From: Streptomyces sp. NBC_00576
GTDB lineage: Bacteria > Actinomycetota > Actinomycetes > Streptomycetales > Streptomycetaceae
Length of the DNA: 64,000 nt
Assembly (NCBI RefSeq): GCF_036345175.1
Contig: NZ_CP107780.1
Location: 10,788,001 to 10,852,000, forward strand
Direction: 5' to 3'
The notes under the pieces: generated by a model
Seen by the model: the letters and a program-made list of their open reading frames with translations, nothing else
The model's database searches: none
What the model was told of the DNA's origin: nothing
Translations under genes and position numbers: made by a program
In this document: piece after piece, positions 56,809-64,000 of the stretch
Layout: every line of letters begins with the position of its first letter
How positions within the stretch are numbered: the first letter of the stretch is position 1

Positions 56809-57633
56809 GTGCAGCTTGTCGGCAAGACCGTGATCGTCACCGGGGCCGCGCGCGGTCTGGGACGGGCCTGCGCGGTCGCCTTCGCCCGCGAGGGCGCCGA
56901 TCTCGTCCTCCTCGACCTCTGCGCGGATCTGCCTGGTGTGCCGTACCCGCTCGGCAACGCCGACCAGCTCGCGCACACCGCCGACGTGTGCCGCGAGCAC
57001 GGCGCCGCAGTCCTGGCCAGGCAGGCCGATGTCCGCGACCTCGCCGCGCTGCGACACGCCGTGGACGACGCCCACGGCCGGTTCGGTCGTATCGATGTAC
57101 TGCTCAACAACGCTGGGATCGCCGCGCCCTCCGGCAAGCCTGCCGACGAGATCGACGAGGATGAGTGGCAGCTCATGATCGACGTGGATCTCTCCGGTGC
57201 GTGGCGCGCGACCAAAGCGGTCGGCAAGATCATGACCGCCCAGCGGGCCGGCAGCATCGTAAACGTTGCGTCCACGGCAGGGCTGGTCGGCTACCGCAAC
57301 TTCGCGGGATACGTGGCGGCCAAACACGGCGTCATCGGGCTCACCAAGGCCACGGCGCTCGACTTCGCCCCGGCCAAGGTCCGGGTCAACGCCCTGTGCC
57401 CGGGGTCGGTCCGGGACGAGGCGGCGGTGGAGGGCCGGATGCTGTCGGAGATCGCCAGGTCGCTTCAGGTGCCGGTCGGCGAGCACGAGGAGGCGTTCGT
57501 CCAGTCGCAGCCCATGAACGCCCTGATCGAGCCCGGCGACGTCGCCTCGGCCGCCGTCTGGCTCGCCTCCGACGGATCGCGGCAGGTCACGGGATCGGTC
57601 ATCACCGTAGACGGCGGGTTCACGACCCGCTGA
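56809..57633 (+). CDS. SDR-family dehydrogenase (mycofactocin-type features)
   Basis: A 274-aa short-chain dehydrogenase/reductase. Nucleotide-binding TGAARGLG is at residues 11-18, NNAG at 100-103, catalytic Ser155, and Tyr168-x3-Lys172. It carries an insertion after the second beta strand (about residues 38-60, with DLCADLPGVPYPL) and a C-terminal VTGSVITVDGG, which recall the mycofactocin-associated SDR family; those proteins hold NAD without exchanging it. GTG 56809 is used, 8 bp after the thioesterase stop, with only a weak GGAG/GAG-like site overlapping that stop. Ramoplanin-family clusters have an NAD-dependent oxidoreductase here. The substrate is not known: the fatty acyl chain or an amino-acid precursor are candidates. 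The family call is firm, the mycofactocin link is an inference. Confidence 0.85.
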   Translation: MQLVGKTVIVTGAARGLGRACAVAFAREGADLVLLDLCADLPGVPYPLGNADQLAHTADVCREHGAAVLARQADVRDLAALRHAVDDAHGRFGRIDVLLNNAGIAAPSGKPADEIDEDEWQLMIDVDLSGAWRATKAVGKIMTAQRAGSIVNVASTAGLVGYRNFAGYVAAKHGVIGLTKATALDFAPAKVRVNALCPGSVRDEAAVEGRMLSEIARSLQVPVGEHEEAFVQSQPMNALIEPGDVASAAVWLASDGSRQVTGSVITVDGGFTTR

Positions 57634-57650
57634 GCCACAGGGAGAGGGAC

Positions 57651-60248
57651 GTGGTCACCTTCCAGTCAACCGAGGACGCCCGGCAGTGCCACGCACTGCG
57701 CGTGCGCCTCGGAGCCCCAGCCCGGGTGGAAGTGCCCTGGGTAGAACGGGTGCCGTTCGCGAGCGAGGATCCGGGCGCCGCGCGGCACCGTGAGCGCGAG
57801 CTGGCCCGGCCGGTCGACGCCGGCCGCGGCTCGCGCGCCGTGCTGATCGAATACACCGACGGCCAGGCCGACCTGGTCGTCGTGGCCCACCGGGCCGCGT
57901 TCGACCAGCGAGCGTTACGTCGGCTGGTGGCCGCGGTGCGGGACGGCGCGGGAGCCGCCCCGCCGGACGGAACACGGGACCCGCTGGCGGACTTCGACCA
58001 CGCGCCCGCCTGGGGGCTGGGCGACAAGCGGCTCGGGGACGCGTCGGCCGGCCACCGGACAGCGCTGCCGGACGGCACGTCCGGTGAACCGGCAGGCTGG
58101 CTGGAGGCGCTCGACGTCGTGCTGACCCGGTACGAGCCGGAGCGAGAGACGGAGGTCGCGGCACTGGACACCGGCGAGCCGGCGGACCTCCTGCCGGCCG
58201 CTGCCGTGAGCGCCGGGCTGATCTTCGATCTGGGGGGCGAGGGGGAGTACGTGCCGTGCCTGGCGCCCGTCTTCCCGCTGACTCTCACCGTGGGCGAGGG
58301 CGCTCTGCGGTGCGACCACCGGCTCGGCTGTGTCAGCGAGCCGATCGCGGAACAGTTCGTGCGGCACCTGGTGGAGGCCCACCGGCAGCTCACCGGCCCG
58401 TCCGACCTCTTCGACGCGGCGGAACGTGAACGGATCCTGGAACTCGGGCGGCCGACGCGGCCCCTGCGGAGCTTGCCGCGACGGATTCCCGACGTGGTGG
58501 CCGAGCGTGTCGCCGAACGGCCTGATGCCGTCGCGCTCTCCGACGACGACGTCCAGGTGACGTACGGCGAACTCGACCGGTGGTCCAACCGGCTCGCGCA
58601 CGGCCTGCGCGCGGCCGGGGTGGGCGACCGAGCCCTGGTCGGTGTTTACCTGGAGCGCTCGGCGGAGCTGGTGGCGGTCCTGCTCGCCGTGCTCAAGGCC
58701 GGGGCGGCCTATGTGCCGCTGGACCCGGCGTATCCGGCGGAACGTCTGGCGTACACGGTCGAGGACTCCGGCTTGAACGTCGTGATCACCGGGTCGGCCG
58801 AGTTCCCCGGTTCCCCTGGCCTGCGGACGCTCACGCCCGCACAGCTACTGGAGTTGGGCGGCGACCGCGCGGAAGGCCCGCCCGTGACCGGCACCGGCCC
58901 GGAGCAGGCGGCGTATGTGATCTACACCTCGGGATCCACCGGCAGGCCCAAGGGAGTGCTCGTCCCGCACGCCAACGTCGTCGCTCTGATGGACGCTACC
59001 CGCGACGACTTCGCGCTCGGCCCGGCCGACGTGTGGACGTTCTTCCACTCCGTCGCGTTCGACTTCTCGGTCTGGGAGATCTGGGGCTGTCTGATGACCG
59101 GCGGCCACCTCGTCGTCGTCCCGTACTGGGTGTCCCGGTCGCCGGAGCAGTTCCGCGACCTGGTCGCCGCCCGAGGGGTCTCCGTACTGAGCCAGACGCC
59201 GTCCGCCTTCGCCCAACTCGCGGAGGCCGACCGCACCGGGGCCGGGCGGCTCACGGTGCGGCTGGTGATCTTCGGGGGCGAGCCGCTGGACGCCCCGAGC
59301 CTGCTGCCGTGGCTGGACCGCCACCCCGAATCCCGCTGCCGGCTGGTGAACATGTTCGGGATCACCGAGACCACCGTGCACGTCACCGCCGAGACCGTTA
59401 CACGACGGCTCGCCCTGGCCGGGTCCCGGTCCGTGGGCAGGGCGCTGCCCGGCTGGCGGGTGTACGTCCTGGACGCGGAGGGACGGCTCGCGCCTCCAGG
59501 GGTGGCCGGGGAGATCCACGTCGCCGGCGCCGGAGTGGCGCTGGGCTACCTGCGGCGCCCCGAGCTGACGGAGGAGCGGTTCCGGCCCGACCCCTTCGGC
59601 GGCGGGCGGATGTATCGGACCGGTGACCGGGGGCGGCTCCGCCCTGACGGCGCGTTGGAGCACCTGGGCCGGCTCGACAACCAGGTCAAGTTGCGGGGCT
59701 TCCGTATCGAACTGGACGAGATCCGTTCGGTGCTGGCCGAATGTCCCGGTGTGAGCGCCGCCGTCGTGATGCTGCGTCAGGTGGATCCAGGGGACGCGGC
59801 GACCGGCCGCCTCGACGCGTATGTGGTCCTCTCGGAGGGCTCCACGGCGGGCGTGCGGGAACGCATCGCCCGTGTCCTCCCCGACTACATGCTGCCCTCC
59901 ACCATCACGGCCCTGCCCGCGCTCCCGGTGACGGCGAACGGGAAGGTCGACCCCGCCGCCCTGCCCGAGCCGACGGCGCCCTCTCAGAGCGGGGCCGTGG
60001 CCCCCACAGAGGCCGAGGGCACCGCGGAGGGCGAGGACGCCCTCTCCGGGGAGTTGCTGACGGTGTGGGAGCAACTGTTCGGATTCACCGTGGGCCTGTC
60101 CGACAGCTTCTGGGAGCTGGGAGGCAACTCGCTGCTCGCCGTACGAATGGCGTCGATGATGCGCGAACGGGGCCTTCCGTCACTGCACCCGCGTGTGCTC
60201 TACACCAACCCGACCGTGCGGGAACTGGCGACCGTGCTGAGCGAGTGA
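57651..60248 (+). CDS. endD: NRPS EndD, degenerate C-A(Thr)-T, loads module 8
   Basis: An 865-aa protein. Residues 1-265 resemble a decayed condensation domain: where HHxxxDG is expected the sequence is AHRAAFD (79-85), so condensation is unlikely. The A domain (about 280-765) has YTSGSTGRPKG and code DFWSIGMVHK, threonine. The carrier serine is residue 827 in GGNSLLAV. It should activate Thr and pass it to the A-less module 8 of EndB, as its ramoplanin counterpart is known to do. GTG 57651 has GGAGAGGGA seven bases upstream. It is the last gene of the rightward operon, 17 bp after the SDR. Residue 89 is encoded by TTA. Its stop is only 6 bp from the converging stop of the response regulator. 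Confidence 0.92.
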   Translation: MVTFQSTEDARQCHALRVRLGAPARVEVPWVERVPFASEDPGAARHRERELARPVDAGRGSRAVLIEYTDGQADLVVVAHRAAFDQRALRRLVAAVRDGAGAAPPDGTRDPLADFDHAPAWGLGDKRLGDASAGHRTALPDGTSGEPAGWLEALDVVLTRYEPERETEVAALDTGEPADLLPAAAVSAGLIFDLGGEGEYVPCLAPVFPLTLTVGEGALRCDHRLGCVSEPIAEQFVRHLVEAHRQLTGPSDLFDAAERERILELGRPTRPLRSLPRRIPDVVAERVAERPDAVALSDDDVQVTYGELDRWSNRLAHGLRAAGVGDRALVGVYLERSAELVAVLLAVLKAGAAYVPLDPAYPAERLAYTVEDSGLNVVITGSAEFPGSPGLRTLTPAQLLELGGDRAEGPPVTGTGPEQAAYVIYTSGSTGRPKGVLVPHANVVALMDATRDDFALGPADVWTFFHSVAFDFSVWEIWGCLMTGGHLVVVPYWVSRSPEQFRDLVAARGVSVLSQTPSAFAQLAEADRTGAGRLTVRLVIFGGEPLDAPSLLPWLDRHPESRCRLVNMFGITETTVHVTAETVTRRLALAGSRSVGRALPGWRVYVLDAEGRLAPPGVAGEIHVAGAGVALGYLRRPELTEERFRPDPFGGGRMYRTGDRGRLRPDGALEHLGRLDNQVKLRGFRIELDEIRSVLAECPGVSAAVVMLRQVDPGDAATGRLDAYVVLSEGSTAGVRERIARVLPDYMLPSTITALPALPVTANGKVDPAALPEPTAPSQSGAVAPTEAEGTAEGEDALSGELLTVWEQLFGFTVGLSDSFWELGGNSLLAVRMASMMRERGLPSLHPRVLYTNPTVRELATVLSE
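57915..57917 (+). other. TTA leucine codon in endD
   Basis: In-frame TTA at EndD residue 89, in the decayed N-terminal C-like region. Confidence 0.9.
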
Positions 60249-60254
60249 CCGGCC

Positions 60255-60923
60255 CTACTCGTAGGTGCTCTCGACGATCCGGTTCTCCCAGGCCCAGACG
60301 GCGATCTCGGTGCGGTTTCGCATCCCGAGCTTGGTTTGGATGCCCGACAGATGGCTCTTGACCGTGCTGAGGGAGATGAACAGCTCGGCGGCGATCTCCT
60401 GGTTGGTGCGGCCGCGCGCGATGGCCTTCACGACCTCGAGCGCGCGTCCGGACAGTTGAGGCGGCTGCTTGGCGCGGCCGCGGGGCGCCGCCCCGGTCTC
60501 GTTCAAGTGGCTGAGCAGCCGTAAGGTGACCGACGGCGAGACCAGCGCCTCGCCGTTGTGGGCGGCGCGGACGGCTTCGACGAGCAGTGCGGGCCCGGCG
60601 TCCTTGAGGACGAACCCCGCCGCGCCGCCGCGCAGTGCCCCGTACACGTACTCGTCGAGGTCGAACGTGGTGACCACGATGACCCGTAGTGGATCGGTCA
60701 CCCCCGGGCCGGCCAGCGCGCGGGTGACCTCGATGCCGTCAAGCTTGGGCATCCTGATGTCCACCAGGCACACGTCCGGCCGCAGCCGCCTGGCCATCGA
60801 GATCGCCTCCGCGCCGTCCGAGGCCTCCCCGACGACGGAGATGTCGGGCTGGTCCTCCAGGATCAGCCGCAGTCCGCGGCGGATCATCGCCTGGTCGTCG
60901 GCGAGCAGGACCTCGACGGTCAT
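60255..60923 (-). CDS. NarL/LuxR-family response regulator
   Basis: A 222-aa two-component response regulator. The receiver domain has acidic residues at 9-10 (ADD), phosphoacceptor Asp55 (LVDIRMPK), Thr near 85 and Lys107. A linker leads to a C-terminal LuxR-type helix-turn-helix (about 155-215, TNQEIAAELFISLSTVKSHL). It binds DNA and probably controls transcription of the cluster or export. Start ATG 60923 overlaps the kinase stop (ATGA), so the pair is translationally coupled; an upstream extension of the frame into the kinase gene is not family-like. Leu134 is a TTA codon, which would make its synthesis depend on the bldA tRNA. Its gene ends 6 bp from the endD stop, tail to tail. Confidence 0.93.
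   Translation of the reverse strand: MTVEVLLADDQAMIRRGLRLILEDQPDISVVGEASDGAEAISMARRLRPDVCLVDIRMPKLDGIEVTRALAGPGVTDPLRVIVVTTFDLDEYVYGALRGGAAGFVLKDAGPALLVEAVRAAHNGEALVSPSVTLRLLSHLNETGAAPRGRAKQPPQLSGRALEVVKAIARGRTNQEIAAELFISLSTVKSHLSGIQTKLGMRNRTEIAVWAWENRIVESTYE
60522..60524 (-). other. TTA leucine codon in the response regulator
   Basis: In-frame TTA at residue 134, between the receiver and the DNA-binding domain. Confidence 0.9.
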
Positions 60924-62161
60924 CCGGGCTCCCTGGTGGGGACGGGCAGGGTCGCCCTCACGGACCAGCCGGCGCCGGGCCGGGGACCGGCGCTCAGCGA
61001 GCCGCCGAGCGTTTCGACGCGTTCGCGCATACCGATCAAACCGTACCCCCCGCGGTGGTGGGGCCGGGCGGAGTTCGGCGGGGCGTCGTCGGCGACCTCG
61101 ACGGTGACGGCCTCGGCGTCGCGGCCGACGGTGACGTCGATGGAGCGGGCGTGCCGCGCGTGCCGCAGGACGTTCGTCAGTGACTCCTGGACGATGCGGT
61201 ACACGGTGCTGGTCACCTCTGGCGGCCACTCCGTGTCGTCGTCGGGCGTGTGCAGTCGTACCTTCGGGCCCTGACGGCTGAAGCGCTCGACCAGCGTGCT
61301 CAGCCCTTCCGACCCGGGCGAGGCGGGAGCCGCGTCGTCGGTGTCGCGCAACAGCCCGACGACACGGCGCATCGCGGCCATGGCCTCGAACCCGGACGTC
61401 TCGATCTCGACCAGCGAGTCCGACACGTTCCGCGGGTCCCGCTGCGCGACGATCTGGGCGGCCTGCGCCTGGATCAGCATCCCCGTGATGTGGTGGGCCA
61501 CGATGTCGTGCAGTTCACGGGCGAGGTCCAGCCGTTCGACCCGGCGCACCTGTTGGGCGGTGGCCTTCGCCCGCTCGTCGAGCCTGCGCAGCGATAGCCC
61601 CACCCCGACGGCGGCCAGCCAGGACGCTGTGGCGATGGCCGAGACGGCCGTCGCCGGCCGCGCGGCGAACTGGGCGACGACCAGCAGCAACCCGGTGCCG
61701 GCGATGGCCCCGGCCCGCACCGTCGGCAGCACCCTGACCGCGGATCCGATGAGCACCGCCAGGCCCAGGGCCATGGAGGGGCCGAGACCAGCGGGCAGTT
61801 GGGTGCCGGGCAGCAACGGGACGAGCACCGCCAGCGCGGCGACGAACATGCCCGCGACCGCCGTCCAGGTCTGCCTCAGATGACGCATCAGGGCGAGCCC
61901 GCACACCACCACCGCGGCGGCGGCGCCGGGCACCCAGGACGAGGCCCCCCAGGTCTCCGCGAGGGCGACGGCTTGGATGGCGATCGCCGCGAGGAACGTG
62001 ACGCCGAGCCCGACGGTAAGGACGACTTTGGCCCACGGGTTCGGAATGGTCACGTTGATCAGATTACCGAATCCCCGCCCGCGAGTCGCGCCGTTCGGCG
62101 CGGTCGCGGGCGGGGATTGGGGCGGCTCCGCGGTAGGGGCGGAGGGACGGCCGGCGCTCAT
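60920..62161 (-). CDS. Sensor histidine kinase (HisKA_3 type)
   Basis: A 413-aa membrane sensor kinase, partner of the response regulator it overlaps. A Pro/Ala-rich cytosolic N-terminus (1-40) is followed by about five to six membrane helices (about 43-192) with little outside the membrane, so it probably senses the membrane or a lipid II-related signal; this is an inference. The phospho-acceptor is His218 in ELHDIVAHH. The ATPase domain has an N box (QESLTNVLRHA) and a G box (GYGLIGMRER). I chose ATG 62161 with GGAG upstream; a GTG at 62182 would add seven residues but has no ribosome site. Its membrane part resembles the small protein encoded directly upstream. Confidence 0.92.
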   Translation of the reverse strand: MSAGRPSAPTAEPPQSPPATAPNGATRGRGFGNLINVTIPNPWAKVVLTVGLGVTFLAAIAIQAVALAETWGASSWVPGAAAAVVVCGLALMRHLRQTWTAVAGMFVAALAVLVPLLPGTQLPAGLGPSMALGLAVLIGSAVRVLPTVRAGAIAGTGLLLVVAQFAARPATAVSAIATASWLAAVGVGLSLRRLDERAKATAQQVRRVERLDLARELHDIVAHHITGMLIQAQAAQIVAQRDPRNVSDSLVEIETSGFEAMAAMRRVVGLLRDTDDAAPASPGSEGLSTLVERFSRQGPKVRLHTPDDDTEWPPEVTSTVYRIVQESLTNVLRHARHARSIDVTVGRDAEAVTVEVADDAPPNSARPHHRGGYGLIGMRERVETLGGSLSAGPRPGAGWSVRATLPVPTREPG

Positions 62162-62183
62162 CGCGTTCAGGTCTCCGGGCACG

Positions 62184-62723
62184 CTACGACCGCGGCGGGC
62201 CGGCCCAGGACCCCTGGGGTGCCTCGGTCAACGCCCGGTGGTCGAGCGCGCGCAGCACTGGCCCCAACACCAGGGCGGCGATCATCCCCATCGTGGCCAG
62301 GCTCGTCACGCCGCTCAACCCGTCGACCCAGGGAACCGCGGTCACCACGAGGCCGCCCAGGGCGATCACGGCGCCCTGGGCGGCCGGCAGCGTCCTGATC
62401 GCGGAGCCGACGAGCACCGACAGAGCGAGCGCCGTGATGGGCGCGGGCTCCTCCGGCAGATCGTCACCGACCTTCAGGGACACCGCGATGGCGCCGGCCG
62501 TCACGACCAGGCCCGCGAGCGCGGTCAGCAACTTGTGCCGCTCGCGCACCAGCGCGATGCCGCCCATGACGATCGAGACGGCGGAGCCGAACACCCAGGA
62601 GGTGCCGCCCCAACTGGTCATGAACATGAACGCCGTGAAGACGATGCCCAGGGCGAACACGACGCCTAACACGATGTTGCCAATCTTTCCGCCCGGCCTT
62701 GTCGGCCGCTCCCCTGTATCCAT
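62184..62723 (-). CDS. Small membrane protein, paralogue of the sensor kinase's membrane domain
   Basis: A 179-aa hydrophobic protein with about five to six predicted membrane helices (residues 15-165) and no other domain. It aligns almost without gaps with the membrane region of the neighbouring kinase: both have W-G-x(2)-SWV followed by a helix, a basic loop after AL, DLP or QLP, GSA(I/V)R, LP and IA at matching spacing. It may be a truncated sensor partner that modulates the kinase, or a lone descendant of a duplication. It ends about 20 bp before the kinase start, so the two are probably co-transcribed. ATG 62721-62723 was chosen; an in-frame GTG at 62750 is an alternative, and neither has a strong ribosome site. 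Leu19 is a TTA codon. Function unknown. Confidence 0.75.
   Translation of the reverse strand: MDTGERPTRPGGKIGNIVLGVVFALGIVFTAFMFMTSWGGTSWVFGSAVSIVMGGIALVRERHKLLTALAGLVVTAGAIAVSLKVGDDLPEEPAPITALALSVLVGSAIRTLPAAQGAVIALGGLVVTAVPWVDGLSGVTSLATMGMIAALVLGPVLRALDHRALTEAPQGSWAGPPRS
62667..62669 (-). other. TTA leucine codon in the small membrane protein
   Basis: In-frame TTA at residue 19 with the ATG start at 62723, in the first membrane helix. Confidence 0.85.
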
Positions 62724-62754
62724 GCAGCTCAGGCTAGAGAGCCGGGGCACGTCG

Positions 62755-62773
62755 CGTACCGGCCGAAAGTACG
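62755..62773. promoter_or_regulatory. Inverted repeat upstream of the regulator genes
   Basis: CGTAC (62755-62759) and GTACG (62769-62773) form a short inverted repeat with a 9-nt spacer. It sits 32-50 bp upstream of the membrane-protein ATG, within the 135-bp gap after the acyl-CoA dehydrogenase gene. It could be an operator or part of a promoter for the membrane protein-kinase-regulator genes. The arms are short, so chance is a real possibility. Confidence 0.25.
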
Positions 62774-62858
62774 GTAGAGCCTGGACGGAGCCGTGCTTTG
62801 GGCCGGTTCTCGTTCTCCGGCCCTCCGCGCGCTCGCCGGCGCCGTCCGTGACTCCCTG

Positions 62859-64000
62859 TCACCGCGGGATGCTCCGCGCGGACAGGTCGAGGAGACGGCC
62901 GTCGAGGCAGCGCGCGACGGCGAGGTCGAACAGCCGCCGCTCCATGTCCTCGCGTTCGGCCGAGGTGAGCACCGGCGGGCCGCCCATCCGCCCGGTCAGC
63001 CGGTCCAGGGCACCCAGCAGTGCGGCTTCGGGATAGCGGGTGCCGCACTCCTGCCACACGGCCAGCACGGAAGCGGCGGCGAGGACCGCCGTGTACCGGT
63101 CGGCGAGCGCGAACGCCGCGGGCGAGGCATCGATCGTGAGGTCCGCCGGACCGAGCGCCGCGCACCCGTCCCGCAACTTCCGCAGCTCGTCCCGGCACCG
63201 CGCGGCGAACCGGCGAACCGGATCGGAGTCGCCCGCCGGCACGCCGTCCGCGAGCTCGGTGAGGGCGCCGATGACACCGTCGTGACGGGGCATGCCCGTG
63301 CTCAGTCGCTCCAGGGACAGCGCGGGCAGGTCACCGGCCGGGTCGAACAGCGACGGCGTGGCGGAGGGGTCGGCCAGCCAGGACCTGCGGGCCAGCCGGG
63401 GGAGCTGTGGAAGCAGCGTCACCAGGGCGGCGCTGAGCGACACATGGGCGAAAGTGGCGGGAGCGACGTCCCGGGCCAGCTTCTGGAACATCGCGTACGG
63501 GCCCTGCCGCAGATAGGACCTCGCGCCCAGGACGGCCCGCAGATCCTCGAACGCGTCGAGCAGGATCCGCGCGGTCAGGTACTTCGCCGCAGGGGCGTAG
63601 ACCGCCATCGACTCCGGCTCCAGGTGCAGCGCCCGCAGGATCACCGCCGAGAACGCGTCCATGGCCAGCAGATCCGCGTAGGCGCGGGCGATGACCGCGC
63701 GCACGTACGGCAGATCGGCGACCGCGCCGCCGTAGACACGGCGGTCCAGGGAGCACCGGACCGCGAGGCGCAGCGCGGTGTCCAGCGGGCCGACGATCAC
63801 CGCCGGACCCACCGAGCGGGTGATCTGGTACGAGCGCAGCGCCACCTCGATGCCCTGGCCGGGGGAGCCGATCAGTGCGTCGCCCGGGACGGGGCAGTCG
63901 GTGAACTCCACGCCGCCGAGCTGGACGCCGCGCATACCGGAGCTGTGGAAGCGTGACAGGTCCCGCAGCGCCCCGGCGGGCAGATCGTCCCGCGTGAGGA
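62859..64000 (-). CDS. Acyl-CoA dehydrogenase-like protein (5' end outside window)
   Basis: About 380 codons of an acyl-CoA dehydrogenase-like protein; the N-terminus lies beyond 64000. The stretch SGMRGVQLGGVEFTDCPVP and the following ALRSYQITR helix match the middle domain and the start of the C-terminal helical domain. Enduracidin and ramoplanin clusters carry such genes near acyl ligases; they are thought to introduce the double bonds of the lipid tail before it reaches the ACP. The usual catalytic glutamate region (IYEGT-like) is not recognisable: after ARSYLRQGPY the sequence reads PATFAHVSLSAAL. There is also a long C-terminal extension (about 150 residues). Activity, or the position of the base, is therefore uncertain. 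It is followed by a 135-bp gap before the membrane-protein gene. Confidence 0.8.
   Translation of the reverse strand, partial: LTRDDLPAGALRDLSRFHSSGMRGVQLGGVEFTDCPVPGDALIGSPGQGIEVALRSYQITRSVGPAVIVGPLDTALRLAVRCSLDRRVYGGAVADLPYVRAVIARAYADLLAMDAFSAVILRALHLEPESMAVYAPAAKYLTARILLDAFEDLRAVLGARSYLRQGPYAMFQKLARDVAPATFAHVSLSAALVTLLPQLPRLARRSWLADPSATPSLFDPAGDLPALSLERLSTGMPRHDGVIGALTELADGVPAGDSDPVRRFAARCRDELRKLRDGCAALGPADLTIDASPAAFALADRYTAVLAAASVLAVWQECGTRYPEAALLGALDRLTGRMGGPPVLTSAEREDMERRLFDLAVARCLDGRLLDLSARSIPR

Noticed and set aside
1..64000. tRNA, rRNA, CRISPR arrays, insertion sequences or phage genes
   Set aside because: I looked for these on both strands and saw none; all repeats found are protein-coding NRPS cassettes.

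Overview
The window is high-GC actinomycete DNA, almost certainly Streptomyces. It holds the central part of a lipodepsipeptide NRPS gene cluster. Adenylation-domain codes, read by eye against the GrsA-PheA positions, give Asp-Thr-Hpg-Orn-Thr-Hpg-Hpg-(Thr supplied in trans)-Cit-End-Hpg-Ser-Hpg-Gly-End-Ala-Hpg. Hpg is 4-hydroxyphenylglycine, Cit is citrulline and End is enduracididine. Dual condensation/epimerisation-type domains lie directly after positions 3, 4, 5, 7, 10, 12, 14 and 16. This is the sequence and stereochemistry of enduracidin (D residues at 3, 4, 5, 7, 10, 12 and 16), so I call this the enduracidin (end) locus of Streptomyces fungicidicus or a close relative. It belongs to the same family as the ramoplanin and chersinamycin clusters.

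Layout. Positions 1-2067 (minus strand): the 5' part of an ABC exporter and an alpha/beta hydrolase, tightly coupled. Positions 2068-2404: divergent intergenic region with a candidate promoter and a 9-bp inverted repeat. Positions 2405-60248 (plus strand): one compact operon. It encodes an acyl carrier protein, EndA (modules 1-2), EndB (modules 3-9, with module 8 lacking an A domain), EndC (modules 10-17 plus thioesterase), a type II thioesterase, an SDR dehydrogenase, and EndD, the stand-alone Thr-activating A-T protein expected to load module 8. Positions 60255-64000 (minus strand): a NarL-type response regulator, its sensor kinase, a small membrane protein that resembles the kinase's own membrane domain, and a partial acyl-CoA dehydrogenase-like gene for the lipid tail.

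How the genes work together. The fatty acyl group carried on the ACP is condensed onto Asp1 by the starter C domain of EndA. The chain then passes EndA to EndB to EndC. EndD provides Thr8 in trans, and the EndC thioesterase releases and cyclises the product. The type II thioesterase clears misprimed carriers and the ABC exporter probably exports the product. Enduracididine, Hpg, halogenase, MbtH and acyl-ligase genes are not in this window.

The most unusual features are within the assembly line. Long, essentially identical DNA cassettes are shared between modules. A 69-bp divergent patch inside one of them changes a Thr code into a Ser code. An A-domain deletion scar is visible in module 8. 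An apparently unnecessary epimerising-type C domain follows glycine. Single TTA (bldA-type) codons occur in endB, endD, the response regulator and the small membrane protein.
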